The translations under genes were made by a program, and so were the position numbers. A DNA stretch of 64,000 bases from Wenjunlia vitaminophila DSM 41686 (GTDB lineage: Bacteria; Actinomycetota; Actinomycetes; Streptomycetales; Streptomycetaceae), in NCBI RefSeq assembly GCF_000380165.1, contig NZ_KB904653.1, positions 1 through 64,000 of the forward strand, read 5' to 3'. A model generated the notes under the pieces. It saw nothing but the letters and a program-made list of their open reading frames with translations, was not told where the DNA came from and did not search any database. This document shows, piece by piece, positions 1 to 8,388 of this stretch (position 1 is the first letter of the stretch; the number at the start of each line of letters is the position of its first letter).

Positions 1-293
1 TGCAGCGGGTGATGGTGGATTCGGGGTTGTTGGATTGGGCGCAGGTGGCGGATCGGATGTCGGTGCGTCCGGCGCGGATTGGTGGTCTTGGGGGGCATGG
101 TCGGCCGGTGGCGGTGGGTGAGCCGGCGAATCTGACGTTGGTGGATCCGGCTTACCGTGGGGTGGTGGATCCCGCGGGGTTGGTCTCGCGTAGTCGGAAC
201 ACCCCGTTCGCGGGGATGGAGCTTCCCGGCCGGGTCGTGGCGACCTTCCTGCGGGGCACACCCACAGTCCTCGACGGCGCCCTCACCGGCTGA
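1..293 (+). CDS. pyrC: dihydroorotase, C-terminal part (gene runs off the window start)
   Basis: Only the last ~97 codons are present; the reading frame begins at base 3. The tail ends in the NTPFAGMELPGR block and a closing LRGTPTVLDG-type strand, typical of type I dihydroorotases. These are cytoplasmic zinc enzymes that interconvert carbamoyl-aspartate and dihydroorotate in pyrimidine synthesis. The metal-binding residues lie upstream, outside the window. The first ~180 bases favour G- and T-ending codons and few C-ending ones, unlike all following genes. Assignment rests on the C-terminal motif only. The gene converges on the suf operon. Confidence 0.85.
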   Translation, partial: QRVMVDSGLLDWAQVADRMSVRPARIGGLGGHGRPVAVGEPANLTLVDPAYRGVVDPAGLVSRSRNTPFAGMELPGRVVATFLRGTPTVLDGALTG

Positions 294-330
294 ACGGCAC
301 AGCGGGCGCGCCGGCCGGGAGCGGGCGTGC

Positions 331-377
331 GAAGAACCGCCCGGCGATCCGTTGACTCGGATGCCGGGCGGCTCTTC
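331..377. terminator. bidirectional terminator between pyrC and sufT
   Basis: Arms 331-345 and 363-377 are complementary over 15 positions with one mismatch. An inner ATCCG/CGGAT stem closes a 6-nt loop. It lies 37 bases after the pyrC stop and 16 bases after the sufT stop, and so fits both convergent transcripts. There is no clear T-tract, as is common in actinomycetes. Confidence 0.75.
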
Positions 378-393
378 GGGCGACGCGGGTGGA

Positions 394-741
394 TCAGACG
401 TTGAAGCCCAGGGCGCGCAGTTGGTCACGCCCCTCGTCGGTGATCTTGTCCGGTCCCCACGGCGGCATCCAGACCCAGTTGATCTTCAGGTCGGCGACCA
501 GGCCCTCGGTGGCCGCCCTGGCCTGGTCCTCGATGACGTCGGTCAGGGGACACGCCGCGGAGGTCAGGGTCATGTCCACGGTGGCGACGTTCGCCTTGTC
601 CACGTGCAGGCCGTAGATCAGGCCGAGGTTCACCACGTCGATGCCGAGCTCCGGGTCCACGACGTCCATCAGGGCGTCGGTCAGCTCCTCGATGGTGGCC
701 GAGCCCTCCGAGGTGCCCTCGATGGTGCTGTTCTCACTCAT
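394..741 (-). CDS. sufT: SufT, DUF59/MIP18-family Fe-S maturation factor
   Basis: 115 aa. It carries the DUF59 core: VVDPELGIDVVNLGLIY near the N-terminus, then TLTSAACPL with the conserved cysteine, then WVWMPPWGPDKI. Family members help Fe-S cluster assembly or transfer in the cytoplasm. The ATG at 741 has an AGGAGGG ribosome-binding site upstream and overlaps the sufU stop by four bases. It is the last gene of the suf operon. The precise biochemical role of SufT is not settled in the family; the family call itself is firm. Confidence 0.92.
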   Translation of the reverse strand: MSENSTIEGTSEGSATIEELTDALMDVVDPELGIDVVNLGLIYGLHVDKANVATVDMTLTSAACPLTDVIEDQARAATEGLVADLKINWVWMPPWGPDKITDEGRDQLRALGFNV

Positions 742-1217
742 GCGGTTCCCTCCTGGGTCGACGTCGTTCCCCCCTGGGACAGCGCCTGGGCCGTCGCGTC
801 CTTCCAGGCCATCCAGCTCAACAGGGCGCACTTCACCCGCGCCGGGTACTTGGAGACACCGGCGAACGCGACCGCGTCCTCCAGCACCTCCTCCATGGCG
901 TCGTCCGGCTCGAGCTTGCCCTTGGACTGCATCAGCTCCAGGAACACCTCCTGGACCCGGCGCGCCTCGTCGATCTCCTTGCCGACGAGGAGCTCGTTGA
1001 GCACCGACGCGCTGGCCTGGCTGATCGAGCAGCCCTGGCCCTCGTAGGACACGTCCTCGATGGTCGTCCCGGCGAGCCGGACCCGCAGGGTGATCTCGTC
1101 GCCGCAGGTCGGGTTCACGTGGTGGACCTCGGCGTCGCCGTCACGCAGCCCTCGCCCGTGCGGGTGCTTGTAGTGGTCCAGGATCACGTCCTGGTACATC
1201 GAATCCAGCTTCACCAT
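738..1217 (-). CDS. sufU: SufU, sulfur-transfer / Fe-S scaffold protein
   Basis: 159 aa, of normal length for actinobacterial SufU. The three ligand cysteines are visible: C38 in NPTCGDE (with D40), C63 in GQGCSIS and C130 in VKCALL. SufU binds zinc and accepts persulfide sulfur from SufS in Gram-positive bacteria. It sits 33 bases downstream of sufS and overlaps sufT by four bases, so the three genes are probably co-translated. The conserved SISQ region follows C63, as expected. Confidence 0.95.
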   Translation of the reverse strand: MVKLDSMYQDVILDHYKHPHGRGLRDGDAEVHHVNPTCGDEITLRVRLAGTTIEDVSYEGQGCSISQASASVLNELLVGKEIDEARRVQEVFLELMQSKGKLEPDDAMEEVLEDAVAFAGVSKYPARVKCALLSWMAWKDATAQALSQGGTTSTQEGTA

Positions 1218-1250
1218 GCCCTCGTCATTCGGTCGCCCTCGTCCGGCCGG

Positions 1251-2507
1251 TCAGCCGAAGAAGTTCCGCACGTGCTCCAGGCCGTCCACCAACGCGTCCA
1301 CGTCGGCCGGCGTGGAGTACAGGTAGAACGACGCCCTGGTGGTCGCGGGAATTCCGTACCGCAGGCAGACCGGACGGGCGCAGTGGTGGCCCACCCGGAC
1401 GGCGATGCCCTGTTCGTCCAGGACCTGGCCCACGTCGTGCGGATGGATGTCGCCCAGGGTGAACGAGATCGCCGCCCCGCGGTCCTCGGCCGTCACCGGG
1501 CCGATGATGCGCAGGTCGGGAACCTGGCACAGCCGGTCCACCGCGTACTGCACGAGGGCGTGCTCGTGCGCCTCGATCCGGTCCATGCCGATGGCGCTGA
1601 GGTAGTCCACCGCCGCGCCGAGACCGACCGCCTGGGCGATGGGTGGGGTGCCGGCCTCGAACTTGTGCGGGGCCGGGGCGTAGGTGGACGAGCTCATGGT
1701 GACCGTTTCGATCATCTCGCCGCCGCCGAGGAAGGGGGGCAGGTCCTCCAGCAGCTCCTGGCGGCCCCACAGCACCCCGATGCCGGTGGGCGCGCACATC
1801 TTGTGCCCGGTGAACGCCACGAAGTCGGCCCCGAGGGCCTGCACGTCCAGCGGCATGTGCGGCGCGGCCTGGGAGGCGTCGATCACCACCAGGGCCCCGA
1901 CCTCCTGGGCCCGGCGGACGATGGTCTCCACCGGGTTGACCGTCCCCAGGATGTTGGAGACCAGCACGAAGGAGACGACCTTGGTGCGCTCGGTGATCAC
2001 CTCGTCGATCCGGGACAGGTCGAGGCGGCCCTCGTCGGTGAGCCCGAACCACTTCAGCTTGGCGCCGGTCCGCTGGGCCAGGAGCTGCCACGGCACGATG
2101 TTGGAGTGGTGCTCCATCTCGGTGATGACGATCTCGGTGTCCCGGTCCACCCGGTACGGTTCGTCGGCCCAGCCCAGCATGTTGGCGACCAGGTTGAGCG
2201 ACTCCGAGGCGTTCTTGGTGAACACGACCTCGTCCCGGCTCGGCGCGTTGACGAACGCGGCGACCCGGTCCCTGGCGCCCTCGTACAGCGCCGTGGCCTC
2301 CTCGGCGAGCGTGTGCACGCCCCGGTGGACGTTGGCGTTGGACTTCTCGTAGTAGTCGTTCAGGGCGTCCAGCACCTGGCGCGGCTTCTGCGAGGTCGCG
2401 GCGTTGTCCAGGTAGACGAGCTTCTTCCCGTCGTGGACCGTGCGGTCGAGCAGCGGGAAGTCCTTGCGGATGGCTTCGGTGTCGAGGAGGCCCGGCAGGT
2501 GAGTCAC
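1251..2507 (-). CDS. sufS: SufS, group II cysteine desulfurase
   Basis: 418 aa. A PLP-dependent enzyme that removes sulfur from cysteine to feed the SufBCD complex. Visible landmarks are YLDNAATSQKP near residue 33, HHSN near 133, the PLP lysine K236 in FTGHKM, and the persulfide cysteine C376 in GHHCARP. The ATG at 2507 overlaps the sufC stop by four bases. No truncation or odd residue was seen. Confidence 0.97.
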   Translation of the reverse strand: MTHLPGLLDTEAIRKDFPLLDRTVHDGKKLVYLDNAATSQKPRQVLDALNDYYEKSNANVHRGVHTLAEEATALYEGARDRVAAFVNAPSRDEVVFTKNASESLNLVANMLGWADEPYRVDRDTEIVITEMEHHSNIVPWQLLAQRTGAKLKWFGLTDEGRLDLSRIDEVITERTKVVSFVLVSNILGTVNPVETIVRRAQEVGALVVIDASQAAPHMPLDVQALGADFVAFTGHKMCAPTGIGVLWGRQELLEDLPPFLGGGEMIETVTMSSSTYAPAPHKFEAGTPPIAQAVGLGAAVDYLSAIGMDRIEAHEHALVQYAVDRLCQVPDLRIIGPVTAEDRGAAISFTLGDIHPHDVGQVLDEQGIAVRVGHHCARPVCLRYGIPATTRASFYLYSTPADVDALVDGLEHVRNFFG

Positions 2508-3268
2508 GCGGAAGCGCCGCCCTTCACGTATGCCTCGTAGCCCTCGTCCTCGAGCTTGTCGGCCAGCTCGGGACCGCCGGACTCGGCGATCCGACCGCGG
2601 GCGAACACGTGGACGTGGTCGGGCTTGATGTACCGCAGGATGCGCGTGTAGTGGGTGATCAGCAGGGTGCCGACCTCGCCGCTCTCCCGGACCCGGTTGA
2701 CGCCCTCGGAGACCACCCGCAGCGCGTCCACGTCGAGGCCGGAGTCGGTCTCGTCGAGGATCGCGACGCGCGGCCTGAGCAGCTCGAGCTGGAGGATCTC
2801 GTGGCGCTTCTTCTCACCGCCGGAGAACCCCTCGTTGACGTTGCGCTCGGCGAAGGAGGGGTCGATGCTGAGGCGCTCCATGGCCTCCTTGACCTCCTTC
2901 ACCCAGGTGCGCAGCTTGGGGGCCTCGCCGCGCACCGCGGTGGCCGAGGTGCGCAGGAAGTTGGAGACCGACACTCCGGGGACCTCGACCGGGTACTGCA
3001 TGGCGAGGAAGACCCCGGCCCGGGCGCGCTCGTCCACGCCCATCGCCAGGACGTCCTCCCCGTCCAGGGTGACGGTGCCGCCGGTGACGGTGTACTTGGG
3101 GTGTCCCGCCAGGGAGTAGGCCAGGGTGGACTTGCCGGAGCCGTTGGGGCCCATGATGGCGTGGGTCTCGCCCTGCTTCACGGTGAGGTCCACGCCGTGC
3201 AGGATCTCCCTGGGGCCGTTCTCGGCCTCGACGGACACGTGCAGGTCACGGATTTCAAGCGTTGCCAT
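2504..3268 (-). CDS. sufC: SufC, ATPase of the Fe-S assembly complex
   Basis: 254 aa. An ABC-type ATPase without a membrane partner; it pairs with SufB and SufD in the SufBC2D scaffold. The Walker A GPNGSGKST spans residues 40-48, the signature FSGGEKKR starts near 148, and Walker B runs as RVAILDETDSGLD near 167-179. The DETDSGLD form is typical of SufC. Only seven bases separate it from the upstream Rieske gene. Confidence 0.97.
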   Translation of the reverse strand: MATLEIRDLHVSVEAENGPREILHGVDLTVKQGETHAIMGPNGSGKSTLAYSLAGHPKYTVTGGTVTLDGEDVLAMGVDERARAGVFLAMQYPVEVPGVSVSNFLRTSATAVRGEAPKLRTWVKEVKEAMERLSIDPSFAERNVNEGFSGGEKKRHEILQLELLRPRVAILDETDSGLDVDALRVVSEGVNRVRESGEVGTLLITHYTRILRYIKPDHVHVFARGRIAESGGPELADKLEDEGYEAYVKGGASA

Positions 3269-3275
3269 GCGTTTC

Positions 3276-3608
3276 TCAGGACTCCTGGTTCACGGAGACG
3301 AGAACGTCGTCCCCTTCGATCTTGACGCGGTACACGGGGACGGGCCGGGTGGCGGGGGGCCCGAGGGGCTTGCCGGTGCGCAGGTCGAACGTGGAGCCGT
3401 GCAGCCAGCACTCGATGGCGCAGCCCTCCACCTCCCCGCCCTCGGACAGGGAGACGTTGGCGTGCGAACAGATGTCGTTGACCGCGAACACCTCACCCTC
3501 GGTGAGCACCAACGCGACCGGGGTGCCCTCGACCTCCACCCGCACCGGGGTGTCGGGTTCCAGCTCGCTCAGCCCGCAGACGCGGGTGAACCCCTGCTCT
3601 GTGGTCAT
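3276..3608 (-). CDS. Rieske-type [2Fe-2S] ferredoxin embedded in the suf operon
   Basis: 110 aa. It shows the Rieske ligands C47-x-H49 (CSH) and C67-x2-H70 (CWLH), with a flat ferredoxin-like fold expected and no transmembrane anchor. It resembles the small ferredoxin subunits of non-heme iron oxygenases. It is translationally coupled to sufD (4-base overlap) and lies just before sufC, a place it often holds in actinobacterial suf operons. An electron-donor role in cluster assembly is inferred from context only. Confidence 0.93.
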   Translation of the reverse strand: MTTEQGFTRVCGLSELEPDTPVRVEVEGTPVALVLTEGEVFAVNDICSHANVSLSEGGEVEGCAIECWLHGSTFDLRTGKPLGPPATRPVPVYRVKIEGDDVLVSVNQES

Positions 3609-4834
3609 GCGACGGACGCCTCCAGCTCGGTGTCGATCCTGGCCAGCAGCCGCTCCTCGACCTCCGCGAGACCGATCTGCTGGACCAGTTCGGCGAAGAA
3701 GCCGCGCACCACCAGGCGCCTGGCCTCCTCGGCCGGGATGCCCCTGGCCATCAGGTAGAAGAGCTGCTCGTCGTCGAACCGGCCGGTGGCCGAGGCGTGC
3801 CCGGCGCCGACGATCTCGCCGGTCTCGATCTCCAGGTTGGGCACCGAGTCGACCCGGGCCCCGTCGGTCAGGACGAGGTTGCGGTTGAGCTCGTAGGTGT
3901 CGGTGCCCTCGGCCGCGGCCCGGATCAGCACGTCGCCGATCCACACCGCGTGCGCGTCCGCGCCCTGCAGCGCGCCCTTGTAGGCCACGTTGGAACGGCA
4001 GTGCGGCACGTCGTGGTCCACGAACAGGCGGTGCTCCTGGTGCTGACCGGCGTCGGTGAGGAACAGCCCGTAGAGCTCGGCCTCGCCACCGGGCCCGGCG
4101 TAGACCACCCGGGGGTGCAGCCGCACCAGGTCCCCGCCGAAGGTGACGACCACGGACTTGAACGACGCGTCCCGCCCCACCAGCGCGGTGTGCTGCCCGG
4201 CGTGGACGGCGCCGTCCGCCCAGTCCTGCACCGACACCACGGTGAGCTTGGCGCCGTCGCCGAGCAGGTACTCGACGTTGCCGGCGAAGGTGACGTCGCC
4301 GGTGTGCTCCAGGACCACCAGGGCCTCGGCGAACGCGCCGACCTCGACGAGCAGGTGGCCGAAGGCGGTGCCCCCGTCGCCGTGGACGCGCACCCTGACC
4401 GGGTCGGCGAGGACCTGCTCCTTGGGCACCGAGACCACGGTCGCCTTCTCGAACGACGAGTACGCCTGGGCGGCCACCCGGTCCACCGGCCTGCCGGCCC
4501 GCCCCAGCCGGGCGTCGTCGCGGCCCACCGTGTCCACGGTCACCCCCTGGGGCGCCTCCACGGTGACCGTGACCTCGCCGCCGGCCCTGGCGGTGCCGTC
4601 GTGCAGGCCGCGCAGCCGCTCCAGCGGGGTGAACCGCCACTCCTCCTCGCGGCCGTGCGGGACCGGGAAGTCGGCCACGTCGTAGGACGCGATCCCCGCC
4701 TCCCGGGCGTCGACGGGCTGCTCGGGGGGCGCGGCGCGTCCGGTGCCCGGGCCGGCCAGCGGCGCACCGGCACCCGCGGTGCCGACCTCGATGGAACCGG
4801 CAGTGGTGCTGCCGGCGGGAGTGTTGTCAGCCAT
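3605..4834 (-). CDS. sufD: SufD, Fe-S cluster assembly scaffold subunit
   Basis: 409 aa. It has the SufB/SufD beta-helix core, with HQEHRLFVDHDVPHCRSNVAYKG in the middle and the C-terminal block around DDEQLFYLMARGIP and EARRLVVRGFF. The ~45-residue Ala/Gly/Pro-rich N-terminus is poorly conserved. The ATG at 4834 follows a 155-bp spacer after sufB, the only large gap in this operon. SufD partners SufB and SufC in the cytoplasmic scaffold. Confidence 0.95.
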   Translation of the reverse strand: MADNTPAGSTTAGSIEVGTAGAGAPLAGPGTGRAAPPEQPVDAREAGIASYDVADFPVPHGREEEWRFTPLERLRGLHDGTARAGGEVTVTVEAPQGVTVDTVGRDDARLGRAGRPVDRVAAQAYSSFEKATVVSVPKEQVLADPVRVRVHGDGGTAFGHLLVEVGAFAEALVVLEHTGDVTFAGNVEYLLGDGAKLTVVSVQDWADGAVHAGQHTALVGRDASFKSVVVTFGGDLVRLHPRVVYAGPGGEAELYGLFLTDAGQHQEHRLFVDHDVPHCRSNVAYKGALQGADAHAVWIGDVLIRAAAEGTDTYELNRNLVLTDGARVDSVPNLEIETGEIVGAGHASATGRFDDEQLFYLMARGIPAEEARRLVVRGFFAELVQQIGLAEVEERLLARIDTELEASVA

Positions 4835-4870
4835 GGCTTAGCTGCTGCTCGCTTTCTGCTGTGGTGTGCT

Positions 4871-4938
4871 CGCCCACCGGCCGCTGCCGGTTGTTCGCCG
4901 GTCGCTGCCGGTTGTTCGCCGGTCGCTGCCGGTGGGCG
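4871..4938. repeat. 21-bp tandem repeat inside an 11-bp inverted repeat, sufB-sufD spacer
   Basis: Two full copies of a 21-bp unit (4882-4902 and 4903-4923) and a 10-base partial copy (4924-4933). They are framed by perfect inverted arms CGCCCACCGGC (4871-4881) and GCCGGTGGGCG (4928-4938). On the suf mRNA this would form a stem with the repeats in the loop. All other junctions in the operon are short or overlapping, so a role in mRNA processing or subunit dosage is possible but unproven. Confidence 0.8.
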
Positions 4939-4989
4939 GACGTGCCTGTCGATCCGGTCGTGCCCGCGTGGTTCCGGTGCCGTCCGGCG

Positions 4990-6402
4990 TCAGCCGACCG
5001 AGCCCTCCATCTGGAGCTCGATCAGCCGGTTCAGCTCGAGCGCGTACTCCATCGGCAGCTCGCGGGCGATCGGCTCGACGAAGCCACGGACGATCATGGC
5101 CATCGCCTCGTCCTCGGACAGGCCACGGCTCATCAGGTAGAAGAGCTGGTCGTCGCTGACCTTGGAGACCGTCGCCTCGTGGCCCATGGACACGTCGTCC
5201 TCGCGGACGTCCACGTACGGGTAGGTGTCGGACCGGGAGATGGTGTCCACCAGCAGGGCGTCGCACAGCACGTTGGACTTGGCGCCGGGGGCGCCCTCGC
5301 CGATCTCGATCAGGCCGCGGTACGAGGTGCGGCCACCGCCCCGGGCCACCGACTTGGAGACGATGTTCGAGGAGGTGTTCGGCGCCATGTGGACCATCTT
5401 GGCGCCCGCGTCCTGGTGCTGGCCCTCCCCCGCGAAGGCGATGGACAGGGTCTCGCCCCTGGCGTGCTCTCCCATCAGGTAGACCGCCGGGTACTTCATC
5501 GTCACCTTGGAGCCGATGTTGCCGTCGATCCACTCCATGGTCGCGCCCTCGTGGGCGACGGCGCGCTTGGTGACCAGGTTGTAGACGTTGTTCGACCAGT
5601 TCTGGATGGTCGTGTACCGGCAGCGGGCGCCCTTCTTGACGATGATCTCGACCACCGCGGAGTGCAGCGAGTCCGACTTGTAGATCGGCGCGGTGCAGCC
5701 CTCGACGTAGTGGACGTAGGCGTCCTCGTCCACGATGATCAGCGTCCGCTCGAACTGGCCCATGTTCTCGGTGTTGATCCGGAAGTACGCCTGGAGCGGG
5801 ATCTCCACGTGGACGCCCTTGGGCACGTAGATGAACGAGCCCCCGGACCACACCGCGGTGTTCAGCGCGGCGAACTTGTTGTCACCCGCCGGGATCACCG
5901 AGCCGAAGTACTCCTGGAAGAGCTCGGGGTGCTCCTTCAGGCCCGTGTCGGTGTCCAGGAAGATGACCCCCTGCTCCTCCAGGTCCTCACGGATCTTGTG
6001 GTAGACGACCTCCGACTCGTACTGGGCGGCCACCCCGGCGACCAGGCGCTGCTTCTCCGCCTCGGGGATGCCCAGCTTGTCGTAGGTGTTCTTGATGTCC
6101 TCGGGCAGCTCCTCCCAGGACGCGGCCTGCTTCTCGGTGGAGCGCACGAAGTACTTGATGTTGTCGAAGTCGATCCCGGACAGGTCGGAGCCCCAGGTCG
6201 GCATCGGCTTGCGACCGAAGAGCCGCAGGCCCTTCAGCCGCCGCTGCAGCATCCACTCGGGCTCGGACTTCTTGGCCGAGATGTCCCGGACGACGTCCTC
6301 GGACAGGCCCCGCCGCGCAGCGGCGCCCGCCACGTCGGAGTCGGCCCAGCCGTACTCGTAGTTGCCCAGCCCCTCGAGCTCCGGGTGAGCGGTCGTGGTC
6401 AT
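4990..6402 (-). CDS. sufB: SufB, Fe-S cluster assembly scaffold
   Basis: 470 aa, full family length. Landmarks include GLNEDVVR-like [14 protein letters not shown] near the start, the central [17 protein letters not shown] block, [18 protein letters not shown] with the conserved cysteine, and the C-terminal [24 protein letters not shown]. SufB carries the nascent cluster in SufBC2D. The ATG at 6402 overlaps the sufR stop by four bases. The next gene, sufD, is separated by a repeat-bearing spacer. Confidence 0.97.
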   Translation of the reverse strand: MTTTAHPELEGLGNYEYGWADSDVAGAAARRGLSEDVVRDISAKKSEPEWMLQRRLKGLRLFGRKPMPTWGSDLSGIDFDNIKYFVRSTEKQAASWEELPEDIKNTYDKLGIPEAEKQRLVAGVAAQYESEVVYHKIREDLEEQGVIFLDTDTGLKEHPELFQEYFGSVIPAGDNKFAALNTAVWSGGSFIYVPKGVHVEIPLQAYFRINTENMGQFERTLIIVDEDAYVHYVEGCTAPIYKSDSLHSAVVEIIVKKGARCRYTTIQNWSNNVYNLVTKRAVAHEGATMEWIDGNIGSKVTMKYPAVYLMGEHARGETLSIAFAGEGQHQDAGAKMVHMAPNTSSNIVSKSVARGGGRTSYRGLIEIGEGAPGAKSNVLCDALLVDTISRSDTYPYVDVREDDVSMGHEATVSKVSDDQLFYLMSRGLSEDEAMAMIVRGFVEPIARELPMEYALELNRLIELQMEGSVG

Positions 6403-7292
6403 GCGGGGTTCCTCCCGGCCGTGCTTGCGGATGCGGTGTCGGTGTCGGCGGTGGTGCCGTGGGGTGTGTCGGTGACGGGGACGTCGCGCCCCGCGGTCCC
6501 GGGGTGGAGAACCGGCGCGGGCACGAACGTGGTGCAGACGCCGTCGCCGTGCGCGATGGTGGCCAGACGCTGCACATGGGTGCCGAGCACCTGGGAGAAC
6601 GCCTCCGTCTCGGCCTCGCAGAGCTGCGGGAACTGCTCCGCGATGTGCGCCACCGGGCAGTGGTGCTGGCAGAGCTGCTCCCCCGTCGGGCGGGCCCGGC
6701 GCCCGACCACCGCCGGGGCCGGGGCGCTGCGCGCGGTGGCGGCGTAGCCGTCCGCGGTGAGCGCTTCGGCCAGGGCCCTGGCGCGGTGCTCCGGGCCGGC
6801 GGCCTCCACCACCCGCCGGTAGCGCTCCGCCTGGGCGGCGAACCTGGCCCTGGCGAACTCCGCCACCGCGGCGTCGCCGGTCTCGCCACCGCCGGCGATC
6901 TGGGCGATCCAGCGCAGGGCGTCCGCGGCGAGCTGGTCGTAGGCCTGGTAGAAGGCGTCCCGGCCGTCGTCGGTGAGCGCGAACACCTTGGCCGGCCGGC
7001 CACGGCCACGCCCCCCGTACACCCGCTGTTCGCGGGGCTCGACCAGGCCGTCCGCGGCCAGGGCGTCGAGGTGGCGGCGGACGGCCGCCGGGGTCAGCGA
7101 GAGGCGCTTGGCGAGGTCGGCCGCGGTGGACGGCCCGTGGTCCAGGATGGACCTGGCGACCCGGTCGCGGGTGCCGTACGGTGCGTCGCCGCCCTCCGGG
7201 GCGGCGGGCGGCGGGGCCGTCGAAGCGGGCACCACGGAACCGGCGGCCACCTTGGCCGCCGCCGGGTCCTCCACGCCTCGCACGTTTTTCAC
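6399..7292 (-). CDS. sufR: SufR, Fe-S-sensing repressor of the suf operon
   Basis: 297 aa from the GTG at 7292. An N-terminal winged helix (about residues 45-110) contains [19 protein letters not shown]. The C-terminal half bears the cysteines expected to bind a [4Fe-4S] cluster: CQHHC, a third in FPQLCEAE, and one in HGDGVC. An upstream GTG at 7364 would add 24 residues; I prefer 7292 because the promoter elements and operator fall exactly in front of it. It heads the suf operon and probably represses itself. Confidence 0.93.
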   Translation of the reverse strand: MKNVRGVEDPAAAKVAAGSVVPASTAPPPAAPEGGDAPYGTRDRVARSILDHGPSTAADLAKRLSLTPAAVRRHLDALAADGLVEPREQRVYGGRGRGRPAKVFALTDDGRDAFYQAYDQLAADALRWIAQIAGGGETGDAAVAEFARARFAAQAERYRRVVEAAGPEHRARALAEALTADGYAATARSAPAPAVVGRRARPTGEQLCQHHCPVAHIAEQFPQLCEAETEAFSQVLGTHVQRLATIAHGDGVCTTFVPAPVLHPGTAGRDVPVTDTPHGTTADTDTASASTAGRNPA

Positions 7293-7328
7293 AACGCCAT
7301 TGTTGCGTAATTCCGCCCGCGGCGACAA
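7292..7328 (-). promoter_or_regulatory. suf operon promoter with CAAC-N6-GTTG SufR operator
   Basis: A perfect CAAC-N6-GTTG inverted repeat lies at 7292-7305. Read leftward, a -35-like TTGTCG (7323-7328) and a -10-like AACAAT (7299-7304) are 18 bases apart. The expected start of transcription falls on the GTG of sufR, so the mRNA would be leaderless. The repeat covers the -10 and the start codon. This is the operator form described for cyanobacterial SufR. Confidence 0.75.
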
Positions 7329-7448
7329 GCCGCGACGGGCGGCGGACAGGGTGGCGCCGATCACTTAGGGTCACCTAACCGGTGCCCGGGCGCCCGGGCG
7401 CGGTCCGGACCCGCCCGGGCCCTGCGCCTGCGGCCCGCCCCGGCCTCC

Positions 7449-7461
7449 TACACTTCGGTAC
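7449..7461 (+). promoter_or_regulatory. leaderless -10 region of the ABC exporter operon
   Basis: TACACT at 7449-7454 is followed by seven bases and then the ATG at 7462. There is no Shine-Dalgarno sequence upstream. This spacing is typical of leaderless actinomycete genes. No convincing -35 was seen. Confidence 0.55.
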
Positions 7462-8388
7462 ATGCAGACAGACGCCGCGGTCGAGGTCGTCGGACTGGTC
7501 AAGCGGTACGGCTCCAAGACAGCGGTGGACGGGCTCGACCTGTCGGTCGCCACCGGCACGGTCACCGCCGTCCTCGGCCCCAACGGGGCCGGCAAGACCA
7601 CCACCATCGAGACCTGCGAGGGCTACCGCAGACCCGACGGCGGCACGGTGCGGGTGCTCGGCCTCGACCCGGTGACGCAGGGCGCGGCGCTGCGCCCGCG
7701 CATCGGGGTGATGCTCCAGTCCGGTGGGGTCTACCCGGGTGTCAGGGCCGAGGAGATGCTGCGCCACACGGCGCGGCTGTACGCCCACCCGGTGGACGTG
7801 GACCTGCTGGCGGACCGGCTCGGTCTCGGCTCCTGCGGGCGCACGCCGTACCGCCGGCTCTCCGGGGGCCAGCAGCAGCGGCTCAGCCTCGCCATGGCCC
7901 TGGTGGGCCGCCCCGAGCTGCTGTTCCTCGACGAGCCCACCGCCGGCCTCGACCCCCAGGCCAGGCAGGCCACCTGGGAGCTGGTCCGGGAGCTGCGGGC
8001 GGACGGGGCCACCGTGGTGCTCACCACCCACCAGATGGACGAGGCCGAGCAGCTCGCCGACGACGTGGCGATCGTGGACCGGGGCCGGGTGATCGCCCGG
8101 GGCAGCCCGGAGGCGCTGTGCGAGGGCGGCGCGGAGAACACCCTGCGGTTCACCGGCCGCCCCGGCCTCGACCTGCTGGCACTGTGCAAGGCGCTGCCGG
8201 CGGACGCCGTGGCCGTGGAGATGACCCCCGGCAGCTACCGGATCGAGGGCAAGGTCGACCCGCAGATGCTGGCGACGGTGGCCTCCTGGTGCGCCCAGCA
8301 CGGGGTGCTGCCGGACCGGATCGCGGTGGAGCGCCGCACCCTGGAGGACGTGTTCTTGGAACTCACCGGACGGGAGCTGCGCGGATGA
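7462..8388 (+). CDS. ABC-2 exporter ATP-binding protein (DrrA-like)
   Basis: 308 aa. Walker A GPNGAGKTT near residue 34, signature LSGGQQQR near 133 and Walker B LLFLDEPTAGLDP near 154 are intact. The C-terminal ~80 residues form the accessory domain seen in daunorubicin-type and heme/multidrug exporters. The stop overlaps the permease ATG by four bases. It lies between the suf and heme A genes, as in other streptomycetes. The exported substrate is unknown. Confidence 0.93.
   Translation: MQTDAAVEVVGLVKRYGSKTAVDGLDLSVATGTVTAVLGPNGAGKTTTIETCEGYRRPDGGTVRVLGLDPVTQGAALRPRIGVMLQSGGVYPGVRAEEMLRHTARLYAHPVDVDLLADRLGLGSCGRTPYRRLSGGQQQRLSLAMALVGRPELLFLDEPTAGLDPQARQATWELVRELRADGATVVLTTHQMDEAEQLADDVAIVDRGRVIARGSPEALCEGGAENTLRFTGRPGLDLLALCKALPADAVAVEMTPGSYRIEGKVDPQMLATVASWCAQHGVLPDRIAVERRTLEDVFLELTGRELRG

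Noticed and set aside
4871-4938. Tandem repeats considered as a CRISPR array
   Set aside because: Units are head-to-tail with no spacers and only 2.5 copies; no cas genes are present.
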